Assembly (NCBI GenBank): GCA_023957975.1
Contig: JAMLGM010000004.1
Span: 186,001-250,000, forward strand
Source of the DNA: Microthrixaceae bacterium
Lineage (GTDB): Bacteria > Actinomycetota > Acidimicrobiia > Acidimicrobiales > Microtrichaceae
Direction: 5' to 3'
Length of the DNA stretch: 64,000 nucleotides
In this document: in pieces, positions 52,178 to 60,550 of the stretch
Position numbering within the stretch: position 1 is the first letter of the stretch
Layout: every line of letters starts with the position of its first letter
Program-made: the position numbers and the translations under genes
The notes under the pieces: generated by a model
Seen by the model: the letters and a program-made list of their open reading frames with translations, nothing else
What the model was told of the DNA's origin: nothing
Database searches by the model: none

Positions 52178-54658
52178 GTGACAGTTGACCGCACAGCAGG
52201 CAGCGAGCGCAGTTTCGGCCTCGACATCGCTCGCGTGCTGGCGGCGATCGCGGTGTTGATCTCCCACGTGGCGTTCGTGACCGGCGTGGTCAACCCCGAA
52301 CGTTGGGACTCGTGGCTTCGACTGATCCTGCCGCGCCTCGACGTTGGCGTGCCGGTGTTCTTCGTGTTGTCAGGCCTGCTCGTCGGGCGACCATTCGTGC
52401 GTTCGCTGGTGCGCAACACCGACCCGCCGGATCTCGCCACGTTCACCTTGCGGCGCTTCGCTCGGATCTTTCCGCTCTACTGGGTCGTGCTGGCGGCGAC
52501 CCTCGCGTTCGGCGCCGGCGCGGCGCCCTCGCCCCAGCGGCTGGTCGCGACGATGGCGCTGGTGCATATCTATGTCCCCGGTTGGGCGATCGGGCCGATC
52601 ACCCAGTCGTGGACCCTCGCCTCCGAGATTTCCTTCTACGCGTTTATGCCCCTGTGGGCCTGGTGGATGCGGCGGCGCATGGTCTCGGTGACCGACCAGT
52701 TGCAGCGATCGCGGTGGATCGGACGTTCGTTGGCCGGTTGGGCGCTGATCGCACTCGTGTTTCGATTGGCGGTCATCGCCGGAACGAACGTGTACGACTA
52801 CGAGGATCCGAGCGCGGTCGACCTCCGGGGTGCATTGTTGACCTGGTTGCCGAACCACCTCGACGTCTTCGCAGCCGGAGTCTGGTTTGCGGTGCTGTTG
52901 GAGCGACGTCGACTCGGCGAGACCGTGCTGGTCAAGCGGGTGGAGGACAGGCCGTGGGTGGCCTCGATTCCGGCCCGGTTGTGGTGCTATTTCGGCGCCA
53001 CCCTCGCCTTGTTGATCGCCTCGACCGGCCTCGACCTTCCACCCCTGCACACCGGGTTCGACGGCCGACAGACCGTCTTGCGCCACGGCTTGTTCGCGGT
53101 GGCCGCCACCCTTGCGGTCGCCCCGTCGGCCTTGCAGGGCCCCTCGCGGAGGTGGGGCGCGCTCGATGTTCGCCTTGCGTCGTGGGTGCGCGTAGGTGCC
53201 CTCGGCACCTACGGCGTCTATCTGTGGCATCAGGTGGTGACCGAGTGGTGGTTCGACTGGCGCGACCTTGCCGACTTCAACGCACCGTTTCCGACGGCAC
53301 TGTTCGTGGTCGTCGCGGTGAGTGCGGCCCTTGCAGCGTTGACCTATCACGCCGTGGAGCGTTGGTCGTTGCCGGCATTGTCGAAGGTGCTGACGGCACC
53401 GGTCTTGTCGAGTCCGGTCGGCTCGAGTTCGAGCGGCGCCAGTTCGACCGGCGCCAGTTCGGCCGATGGTTCGGCGACGGCGCCCCGCCCGCGCCTGCTC
53501 GGAGCGACCCCGGCACTCGATGGGCTTCGCGGTCTGGCGATCGCGGCGGTGCTCGGAACCCACTACATCTTCGCGGTGCCCGGGGCGGAACATCGGTTCC
53601 TTCGCGGTGGCTTCCTCGGCGTGGACGTGTTCCTGGTGCTGTCGGGGTTCTTGATCTCTGCGACCCTGTTGCGAGAACGCGACCGAACCGGCACCGTGCG
53701 CCTCGGAGCGTTCCTGACCCGACGAGCCCGCCGCCTTTTGCCGCCGTTGGTGCTGTTCTTCCTCGTCCACGCGACGGTGACGGCCGTCATCGGTGATTCG
53801 CTGCGCGAGGAGGCCATTCAGGCGGCCACGGCGCTGACCTTCATTTCGAACTGGCAGCTCTCGTTCGGCCACCACCCGCCGTTCGATCTCGTGCACCTGT
53901 GGTCGCTCGCGGTCGAGGGGCAGCTCTATGTGCTGTGCGGTGTGGCGGTCGCTATCGCACATCGATGGTTGGACCGCACACGCGAGGTGCTGTTGGCCCT
54001 GGGCGCAGCAGCAGCCGCCGTGATGGCCTGGAGGTACCTGTCGTTTCGCATGGGACACGACCTTGAGGCCCTCTACGAACGCACCGACGTGCGTGCGGAT
54101 TCGATGGTGATCGGCGCCATGGCCGCGGTGGCGTGGCGCGCTCGGCTGGTTCCCAAGCGGGTCGCTTCGACCTGTGGACTCATCGGCGGGGTCTTCCTGC
54201 TCGGAGCCTGGATGTGGACGAGCGCCGGCAGCGCCTGGCTGTTCGCCGGTGGTTTCACGCTGGTCGCGGCGGCCTCGGCAGCGGTGGCGCTCGACGTCGT
54301 CGACGCCGACGGTTCGGTCATCGGAGCGATCGCCGGTTGGGCGCCGCTTCGGTCGCTTGGCCGGATCTCCTACTCGCTGTACCTGTGGCACCTTCCGATC
54401 TTTGTGTGGTTCGCACGGGGTCTGCCGGACATGCACGGTCCGCTTCGTTACGCCGTCGCCGTGGTCGTGTCGGTTGCGGTGGCTTCGATCAGCTACGCGC
54501 TCGTCGAACGCCGGGTCGTGTCGGCACGACGAGACGCCGCAGCCGTGGAATCTGCCGGTGTGGGATCTGGCGGTGTGTCAGGGAACGCAGATCGTGACGG
54601 CCGCATGGCCATCGACGGAGATCGTCGCGTCGGCGATCGGCTCGGGTCGGGTGAGTGA
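52178..54658 (+). CDS. Tandem (double) acyltransferase-3 fusion protein
   Basis: 826 residues from GTG 52178. It has two complete AT3 domains in one chain. Domain 1 (about 12-400) has His30 in LISHVAF, VPVFFVLSGLLVGRPF, RRFARIFPLYW and SWTLASEISFY. A Ser/Thr/Gly/Ala-rich linker (about 405-440, SSSGASSTGASSADGS) leads to domain 2 (about 440-800) with LDGLRGLAIAAVLGTHY (His462), GVDVFLVLSGFLISATLLRERD, RRARRLLPPL, WSLAVEGQLY and ISYSLYLWHLPIFVW. The domains are diverged from each other. AT3 proteins are normally single-domain. Its 3' end overlaps the convergent gene by 81 bases. Confidence 0.9.
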   Translation: MTVDRTAGSERSFGLDIARVLAAIAVLISHVAFVTGVVNPERWDSWLRLILPRLDVGVPVFFVLSGLLVGRPFVRSLVRNTDPPDLATFTLRRFARIFPLYWVVLAATLAFGAGAAPSPQRLVATMALVHIYVPGWAIGPITQSWTLASEISFYAFMPLWAWWMRRRMVSVTDQLQRSRWIGRSLAGWALIALVFRLAVIAGTNVYDYEDPSAVDLRGALLTWLPNHLDVFAAGVWFAVLLERRRLGETVLVKRVEDRPWVASIPARLWCYFGATLALLIASTGLDLPPLHTGFDGRQTVLRHGLFAVAATLAVAPSALQGPSRRWGALDVRLASWVRVGALGTYGVYLWHQVVTEWWFDWRDLADFNAPFPTALFVVVAVSAALAALTYHAVERWSLPALSKVLTAPVLSSPVGSSSSGASSTGASSADGSATAPRPRLLGATPALDGLRGLAIAAVLGTHYIFAVPGAEHRFLRGGFLGVDVFLVLSGFLISATLLRERDRTGTVRLGAFLTRRARRLLPPLVLFFLVHATVTAVIGDSLREEAIQAATALTFISNWQLSFGHHPPFDLVHLWSLAVEGQLYVLCGVAVAIAHRWLDRTREVLLALGAAAAAVMAWRYLSFRMGHDLEALYERTDVRADSMVIGAMAAVAWRARLVPKRVASTCGLIGGVFLLGAWMWTSAGSAWLFAGGFTLVAAASAAVALDVVDADGSVIGAIAGWAPLRSLGRISYSLYLWHLPIFVWFARGLPDMHGPLRYAVAVVVSVAVASISYALVERRVVSARRDAAAVESAGVGSGGVSGNADRDGRMAIDGDRRVGDRLGSGE

Positions 54659-56302
54659 AGGAATCTTCACCACGACGTCGTGATCGCCGCCAGGACTTCG
54701 ACGCGGGATCACGGCGGCTCGATCTCCATCCGAGAACAGATCGAGCGCAACCACAGCGTCGTCGTCGGCATCCACCCGGGCCGTGGCGCCGAACGGCACG
54801 CTCACCGTCGCCCCGTGCGTGCCATCGATCAGCACGGCGGACGGACGACAGCCACGAGGCGGCCAGTTCGCGGGCTCATCGCCGTCGGTGGCTCCGCCGT
54901 CGTTCACATCGCCGCTTTCGACCTTGACCGGGTCGACCTTGACCGGGTCGAGTCCGAGGTCGAACTGGGCGATGAACGCCTCGTTGGCAGCCACGATGGA
55001 CTCCGCCGATCCCGAGAATGCGTCGGCTTCGAATCCGACGAGCGGACTGCCGAGTTCGGCGACCGCATCGAGGTATTCGCCGGCCTCCACCCGGACGTAG
55101 GACACCGGCAATGCGCGGGAACGCTCGACCGTGCCGTCTCGGCCCGCCTGTTCGGCGACCCAGAGGTTCGCCCGCACGCCGATGACCGAGGCCTCGACGG
55201 TATCGACCCACTCGGGCACGTCGGTGGTGACCAGCACGGCGGCACCGGCGATCGCCCCGCCGGCGACCAGCACAACCGCTGCGACCCGAACCTGAACCCG
55301 CTCGCGAATCGGCTCCCACCGCGGGTGGTCGCGCAACGCGTGCAGCATCGACGCCGCCGCCAAGACCCAGAACGCACCGATCGTCCAGCGGTATCGCAGT
55401 TCATCGGGGGCTATGGCGGGGACCACGCCGAGGCGACTCCAGGCCGTCAGGACGGCGAACACGATCGGCGCGACGAACGCCCCGACGATGCGCCCGTTCA
55501 GCACCCCGAAACCGAGACACGTCGCCAACAACGCACCCAACGCTGCACACGCCAACCAGCCGCCCACCCCCGCCGTGCCGGTGAGTCCGTTTCCGCCGGC
55601 GATCAGCATTCGCGCGGCATAGATCGCGACGGCGCGCAACCCGCCCGAACTCGGCGATGAGGTGCCAGCAGCGAGATACCAGATCAGCCAGAGCACCGGC
55701 CCGGGGGCGAGGATCAGCCAGCGGCGAACGGGTGCACGCGACCACAACAGTTCGGCACCCAGGGCGGCCGCCACCATCAACCCGAGCCCACTCGTCGCCA
55801 AGGCGACACCGAGCCAGACCGAGGCGGCGACCTCGCCCCGGAGCGAGGTGCGGTCGAGATGCCACCAGGCCGCTGCGAGCGCCGCGACGGGAATCGAGAA
55901 GTTCATGAGGAACGGGAACATCACGTTGGTCACCCCGGCCGCGTTCCACAGCACCAACGTCAGCGCTGCGGCTCCGGCGACCGCACCGAGGTTCCGACTC
56001 GCATAGCGCCAGACCATGAGTCCCAGCACCGCGTAGGCGGCCAGGCCGACGACGCGGTACGGCAGGTACGACTCGAGGCCGACCGTGTGGAACAGAAGTT
56101 GGTAGATCCCGATCGGAACCAGCGACAGGTGACTGTTGAACGGCTCGAGAAGGTCTCCGCTCGGAAACTGGGCGATGATGTTCCAGTCGTCGCTGAAGAA
56201 CCAGAGCCGACGACCGGCCAGGGCGGCCCACAGCAGTGTTGCGGCGAGGATCACCGCCGCGACGAGGTCGCTGCGGTGGGGCCGTGAGGGCAGTGCGGGC
56301 AC
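54578..56302 (-). CDS. Polytopic membrane protein, GT-C-like, with soluble tail
   Basis: 574 residues if GTG 56302 is the start (VPALPSRPHRSDLVAAVILA); TTG 56383, with GAGG before it, would add 27 unlikely residues. After TM1 comes RLWFFSDDWNIIAQFPSGDLLEPFNSH, an acidic Asp-Asp loop like those in GT-C transferases, then about ten helices and a C-terminal extracytoplasmic domain (from about 385). A 15-bp duplication (54920-54949) makes DPVKVDPVKV. The final 26 codons overlap the convergent double AT3 gene. Specific activity is unknown. Confidence 0.7.
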   Translation of the reverse strand: MPALPSRPHRSDLVAAVILAATLLWAALAGRRLWFFSDDWNIIAQFPSGDLLEPFNSHLSLVPIGIYQLLFHTVGLESYLPYRVVGLAAYAVLGLMVWRYASRNLGAVAGAAALTLVLWNAAGVTNVMFPFLMNFSIPVAALAAAWWHLDRTSLRGEVAASVWLGVALATSGLGLMVAAALGAELLWSRAPVRRWLILAPGPVLWLIWYLAAGTSSPSSGGLRAVAIYAARMLIAGGNGLTGTAGVGGWLACAALGALLATCLGFGVLNGRIVGAFVAPIVFAVLTAWSRLGVVPAIAPDELRYRWTIGAFWVLAAASMLHALRDHPRWEPIRERVQVRVAAVVLVAGGAIAGAAVLVTTDVPEWVDTVEASVIGVRANLWVAEQAGRDGTVERSRALPVSYVRVEAGEYLDAVAELGSPLVGFEADAFSGSAESIVAANEAFIAQFDLGLDPVKVDPVKVESGDVNDGGATDGDEPANWPPRGCRPSAVLIDGTHGATVSVPFGATARVDADDDAVVALDLFSDGDRAAVIPRRSPGGDHDVVVKIPSLTRPEPIADATISVDGHAAVTICVP

Positions 56303-56396
56303 GACCGCGATTCTCGCAGAACCAGTCGACCACGTCGCGCATACGCGGTGGCACCCGGTCGACGAAGTCGTATGCGGTGCCAACTAACCTCGCCGC

Positions 56397-57803
56397 GTGA
56401 TGTTGCGTGATCGGAGCCTCGACCGTCCCCGGCTCGCGGTCGCCCTCGGCGCGATCGCGGTGCGAGTCGGCGCGGTCGTGGCGCTGTCGCGTCCCCCTGA
56501 GGGCCTTCACGATTCGCTGCTGTACCTGCGGTTCGCTCAAGGTATTTCCAACGGCCAGGGTTACGTCAGTTGGTACGGCCACAAGACCTCGTACTACCCG
56601 CCCGGGTACCCGTGGTTTCTCGGCGTCCTGCATCATGTCGTGACCGCGGTGGGCCTCGAGGCCCACTTTGTGATGATCGTGGGCTTTGTCCAGGCGGTGC
56701 TCGGCGGCATCGCCGCGTGGGCGATCGTCGGGGTCGCAGCTCGCGTCGTCGGCCACGATGCGCAACGGCCCGCTCGGAGCCGATGCGCCCGCGTGGCGGG
56801 GTTGGGTGCCGGCCTGGTGATCGCGCTGTGGCCGAACCTGGTGTTGCACAGCGCCGTGCTGCTGTCCGAGGGGCTCTTCGTGGCCGCTTTTTCGGTGTCG
56901 CTGCTCGGCTTCGCCCGTCTTCTCGGCGACCACCGGGCAGATGGGCGTTCGACGATGACCCGCGGTTGGTGGGGCGACGCCGCGATTGCCGGGGTCGCAC
57001 TCGGGGTGGCCACGCTGACCCGACCGCAGGTGCTCACCGTGGTCGTCGCCGTGGGCCTCGCAGCGTTCGCCACCCGGCGAACGGCGCGGGGACGGATCGC
57101 TCTCATCGTCGCTCCCTGCCTGATCGCCGCGGTCGTCGTGCTGCCGTGGAGCGTTCGCAACGTCATCGTGTTCGACCGCTTCGTCGCCGTGTCGACCAAT
57201 GGCGGTGACAACCTCTGCATCGGGTTCAACCCGAGTGCGACCGGGCATTTCGGCGTACCCGAGCACTGCGACACCGGCGAGTTTTACATCGACGGCCCGG
57301 AGGCCGAGGCGCGGCGTAACGCCGAGACCGCCCGGCGCGCCCGAGCCTGGGCGATCGACCATGCCGGGGAGTTGCCGCTGCTGAGCCTCAAGAAGCTGCG
57401 CTACACCTACGACCGGGACGACGACGCGCTCAAGGCCATCGAATCCTTTGGCGACGACGAGTTTCTGTCGTCCGGGGCGCGCACCGCACTCACGTGGATC
57501 AGCAACGGCACCTACGTGGTTCTGATGGTCGGGGTGGTCGTTGGCGCCGTCGGGTTGGCTGGGGCGATCCGGCGCAACGACCCTGAGCGGTCGCTGGCAG
57601 TGTTGATCCTCGTGGGGGGTGCTGCGTCGGCGGTGTTGCCGATCGCCTTCTTCGGCGAGGCCCGTTTCAAGGTGCCCACGACTCCGTTTTTCGCGGTGAT
57701 GGTCGGCTACGCAATCGCCCGCGCGGACCTTCACCGTCGTGGCCGGTCCGATACGGTCGACGACCTGCCAACCGAGCCAGCCGTGCAAGGAAGCGAACCA
57801 TGA
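56397..57803 (+). CDS. Family 39/RgtA-like GT-C glycosyltransferase
   Basis: 468 residues from GTG 56397 or ATG 56400. It has the ArnT/PMT-like layout: first loop SLLYLRFAQGISNGQGYVSWYGHKTSYYPPGYPWFLGVLHHV, including the YPPGYP segment common to dolichyl/undecaprenyl-phosphate sugar transferases, followed by about ten helices. These enzymes move sugars from polyprenyl phosphates to lipids, glycans or proteins on the outer face. It overlaps the next gene by ATGA. The polyprenol-phosphate mannose synthase at 59650 is a likely donor supplier. Confidence 0.82.
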   Translation: MMLRDRSLDRPRLAVALGAIAVRVGAVVALSRPPEGLHDSLLYLRFAQGISNGQGYVSWYGHKTSYYPPGYPWFLGVLHHVVTAVGLEAHFVMIVGFVQAVLGGIAAWAIVGVAARVVGHDAQRPARSRCARVAGLGAGLVIALWPNLVLHSAVLLSEGLFVAAFSVSLLGFARLLGDHRADGRSTMTRGWWGDAAIAGVALGVATLTRPQVLTVVVAVGLAAFATRRTARGRIALIVAPCLIAAVVVLPWSVRNVIVFDRFVAVSTNGGDNLCIGFNPSATGHFGVPEHCDTGEFYIDGPEAEARRNAETARRARAWAIDHAGELPLLSLKKLRYTYDRDDDALKAIESFGDDEFLSSGARTALTWISNGTYVVLMVGVVVGAVGLAGAIRRNDPERSLAVLILVGGAASAVLPIAFFGEARFKVPTTPFFAVMVGYAIARADLHRRGRSDTVDDLPTEPAVQGSEP

Positions 57804-59518
57804 GGCGCCGATTCGATCTGCAGACCACGATCGCCCTGCTGTTGCTGGCCGTCGCCGTGGCGCTGCCCATACCCGGTCTCATGGGCTATCAGGGACCGCC
57901 GATGGAGGAGGGGTTCATGTTGGCCTTCCCCCAACGGATCCTCGCCGGCGCAGTACCCCACGTCGACTTCCTGCACCTCTACGGGCCGGGATCGCTGTAC
58001 GTGCTCGCCGGTGTCTACAAGGTGTTCGGAGACACCCTCGAGGTCGAACGCATCGTCGGCATCGTCCAGCACTGCCTGTTGATCTTCGCGATGTTCTGGT
58101 TCGCCAGGCCCTGGGGGCGGGTCTCCGCGTTGTTCGCCGGCCTCATCACCCTGGTGATCACCATCTCTCCGCTCGGATTGAGCGCCATGGCGTGGAACGG
58201 GGCGCTCGGTCTGGCGATGGCGGGAATCGCGGTGCTGGTCCCCGGCCTCGACGGTGGCGGGCGGGTGCGGCTTTCGACGGCGGGCGTGTGCTTCGGCGCT
58301 GCACTGCTGTACCGGCCCGACATGATCGTGGCGATCGGGCTGACCTGTGTGATCGCCTGGCTGATGCTCGGCCGAGACCCCGCCGCCCGCCGCGATCGGT
58401 GGTACGGCCTGGCGGGAGCGGTGGTGACATCGGCATTGATCGTGCCGTTCCTGATCGCCGTCGGATTCGAACGGGCCATCGAGGGAATGTTCCTGCAACC
58501 CGTGTTCGACCTGCGCGACGGACGCACGCTGCCGGTTCCCCCAAGCTGGTCGGAACCCGACGGCTACCTGCAAAAGGCCGGGGGATTGCGTGTGTCGAGG
58601 TGGCCGCTGCCGATGTTGGAGATCGGCCCACAGATCGCGCTGTGGTTCTGGCTCGTGCCGGTTTCGGTGCTGTTCGTGGTGTTCGCCGCATGGCGTTGTT
58701 GCAAGGTGCAACCCGAACGGCTGCGGCCTCGGGGGCTCGCGGTGGGCGCCGCGTTTGCACTCGGCCTGTTGCCCCAGGCGTTCCAACGGCCAGACACCGC
58801 CCACCTGTCGTGGGTGTCGTGTGTGAGCTTCGCCCTCGTGCCGCTCGCGATCCTGGAACTGTGGACCATACGTACCCCGCTCGCTGGTGAGGTCCCCTCC
58901 GGGGTGACGGTGAAACAGGGCATCGTCGGCCTCGTCCCGGCGCTTCGACGGTCGCTCGCCAGGCCGGTGGCCGCCGTGCTGCCGATTCTGTTCGTGCTCG
59001 TGGCCGTCATTCCGTTCTACCCGCTGCGAACCTACGCGGACCTCGTCGGGCAGAGCTTCGGCCACAACGTGTTCGGCTACGAGATCGTGCGCGGAGACCG
59101 ACGCTTCTTCTACGGCAGCGAGGAGGCGGCAGCGTCCGCACAACGCATCGTCGACCGGCTCGACGAGGAGTCAAATGCAGGGCAACGGCTGATCGTCGCT
59201 CCCTATGATCTGGCGCTCACGCCGTACAGCGACGCGTTCTTCTACTACCTGTTCCCCGAACTCGTTCCCGGCACGAGATACATCGAAATGGACCCGGGGC
59301 TCGCGGATGCGGTGGGTTCAGGACTTGCCGAGGAGTTGGCGAACAACGACTGGCTGATCCTGTCCGACGTCTGGAGCGGCTGGGAGGAACCCAACTCGAG
59401 CGTCGAGCGTGGCGACGAACGACCGAACGAAATCGTCGCCCGGGACTATTGCGAGGTGCTCGACGCAGCGCCGTTCCGGTTGCTTCAACGTTGTGACCGG
59501 ACCCGGCGAGGATCGTGA
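57800..59518 (+). CDS. Polytopic membrane protein, GT-C-like
   Basis: 572 residues starting in the stop of the preceding gene (ATGA). TM1 is followed by GPPMEEGFMLAFPQRILAGAVPHVDFLHLYGPGSLY, where the paired acidic residues and the PHVDFLHLYGPG segment match a group of actinobacterial GT-C-like proteins. About eleven helices follow, then a soluble tail (about 420-572, FYGSEEAAASAQRIVDRLDEE). Translational coupling points to a shared task with the GT39-like partner. The specific function is not known. Confidence 0.75.
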   Translation: MRRRFDLQTTIALLLLAVAVALPIPGLMGYQGPPMEEGFMLAFPQRILAGAVPHVDFLHLYGPGSLYVLAGVYKVFGDTLEVERIVGIVQHCLLIFAMFWFARPWGRVSALFAGLITLVITISPLGLSAMAWNGALGLAMAGIAVLVPGLDGGGRVRLSTAGVCFGAALLYRPDMIVAIGLTCVIAWLMLGRDPAARRDRWYGLAGAVVTSALIVPFLIAVGFERAIEGMFLQPVFDLRDGRTLPVPPSWSEPDGYLQKAGGLRVSRWPLPMLEIGPQIALWFWLVPVSVLFVVFAAWRCCKVQPERLRPRGLAVGAAFALGLLPQAFQRPDTAHLSWVSCVSFALVPLAILELWTIRTPLAGEVPSGVTVKQGIVGLVPALRRSLARPVAAVLPILFVLVAVIPFYPLRTYADLVGQSFGHNVFGYEIVRGDRRFFYGSEEAAASAQRIVDRLDEESNAGQRLIVAPYDLALTPYSDAFFYYLFPELVPGTRYIEMDPGLADAVGSGLAEELANNDWLILSDVWSGWEEPNSSVERGDERPNEIVARDYCEVLDAAPFRLLQRCDRTRRGS

Positions 59519-59553
59519 CCGACCCCACGTGACCCCGCCTGTGCCCGCCAACG

Positions 59554-59621
59554 GGTGGGTGCATGTATCCGGTGGGTGCATGTATCCGGTGGGTGCATGT
59601 ATCCGGTGGGTGCATGTATCG
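59554..59621. repeat. Tandem array, 4 x 17 bp, before the mannose-phosphate synthase gene
   Basis: The unit GGTGGGTGCATGTATCC stands at 59554, 59571, 59588 and 59605 (last base G in the fourth). It fills most of the 131-base gap before the gene at 59650. Each unit carries one ATG; since 17 is not a multiple of three, units 1 and 4 are in frame with the downstream gene while units 2 and 3 are not. It may be neutral slippage or may affect translation. Confidence 0.9.
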
Positions 59622-59649
59622 GGTGGGGCGCATCAGTAGCATTGCCCGA

Positions 59650-60546
59650 ATGCGTACCGCTCTGGTCGTGCCAACCTACCAAGAGGCCGGCAACATCGAA
59701 CGTTTCCTGCGCGAGGTCCGCGCGGCGTTGCCAGAAGCCGACGTGTTCGTGTTCGACGACAACAGCCCCGACGGTACCGGCGAGTTGGCCGAGCGGGTCG
59801 CTGAGGAACTGGGCCGGATCGACGTGGTGCACCGACCGTCCAAGGAGGGCCTCGGCGCCGCGTACCGTCACGGAATCTCCCACGTTCTCGGCCTCGGCTA
59901 CGAGATCGTGATGCAGATGGACGTCGATTTCTCCCACGACCCGGCGGTGCTTCCCCGGCTTCGTCAGGCGATCCTCGACGGCGCCGATGTCGCGGTCGGG
60001 TCGCGGTATGTGCCCGGAGGCGCCACCCCGGACTGGCCGCTTCGACGTCGGATGTTGTCGAAGTACGGCAACACCTATTCCCGGGTCATGCTGGGGCTGG
60101 TGTTCAACGATGCCACCGCTGGTTTTCGCGCCTACCGCGCACCGGTTCTGGAACAGATCAGCTTTCACACCACTCGCGCCAATGGGTATGGATTCATGAT
60201 CGAGACCGGATTTCGGCTCAGCGACGCGGGGGCGACGGTCACCGAAGTGCCGATCATCTTTCGGGATCGCACGGTCGGCGAGTCGAAGATGGCGATCCCG
60301 ACGATGGTCGAGACCATGTCGATGGTGACGTGGTGGGGTCTGTGTCGGCGCGCGCCGAAACTCACGGGACGATTCCGCACCACCCGCCTGGGCGAGCGGC
60401 TCGCCGACTCGAGCGGTGCGACCCCGCCGACAACTCCGACCGAGCCGGCGCCGGCCGAACCCGCCGTCGAACCCGCCGTCGACGCATCCATGGTTGAGAT
60501 CGCGCCCACCGACGTAGCTGCCGACGACGTACCCACTCGGTCGTAG
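59650..60546 (+). CDS. Polyprenol-monophosphomannose synthase (DPM1-like GT2)
   Basis: 298 residues from ATG 59650 (MRTALVVPTYQEAGNIERFLREV); in-frame ATGs in the repeat array upstream would add junk. GT-A motifs: VFVFDDNSPDGTGELAERV, GLGAAYRHGISHVLGLGYEIVMQMDVDFSHDP (DXD equivalent), VGSRYVPGGATPDWPLRR, and TEVPIIFRDRTVGESKMA near residue 205, all as in Ppm1/DPM1. It transfers mannose from GDP-mannose to polyprenyl phosphate, the donor for GT-C enzymes outside the membrane. There is no fused acyltransferase and no C-terminal helix pair; a Pro/Ala/acid-rich tail (from about 255) includes a duplicated AEPAVEPAV. Confidence 0.92.
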   Translation: MRTALVVPTYQEAGNIERFLREVRAALPEADVFVFDDNSPDGTGELAERVAEELGRIDVVHRPSKEGLGAAYRHGISHVLGLGYEIVMQMDVDFSHDPAVLPRLRQAILDGADVAVGSRYVPGGATPDWPLRRRMLSKYGNTYSRVMLGLVFNDATAGFRAYRAPVLEQISFHTTRANGYGFMIETGFRLSDAGATVTEVPIIFRDRTVGESKMAIPTMVETMSMVTWWGLCRRAPKLTGRFRTTRLGERLADSSGATPPTTPTEPAPAEPAVEPAVDASMVEIAPTDVAADDVPTRS

Positions 60547-60550
60547 CGCC

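Noticed and set aside
52370..54436. A 688-codon minus-strand open frame opposite the double acyltransferase
   Set aside because: Gln/Arg/His-rich shadow; hydrophobic helices and AT3 motifs are on the plus strand.
59554..59621. Possible CRISPR array
   Set aside because: Units of 17 bp are directly adjacent with no spacers, and no cas gene is present; the same applies to the arrays at 26163 and 35371.
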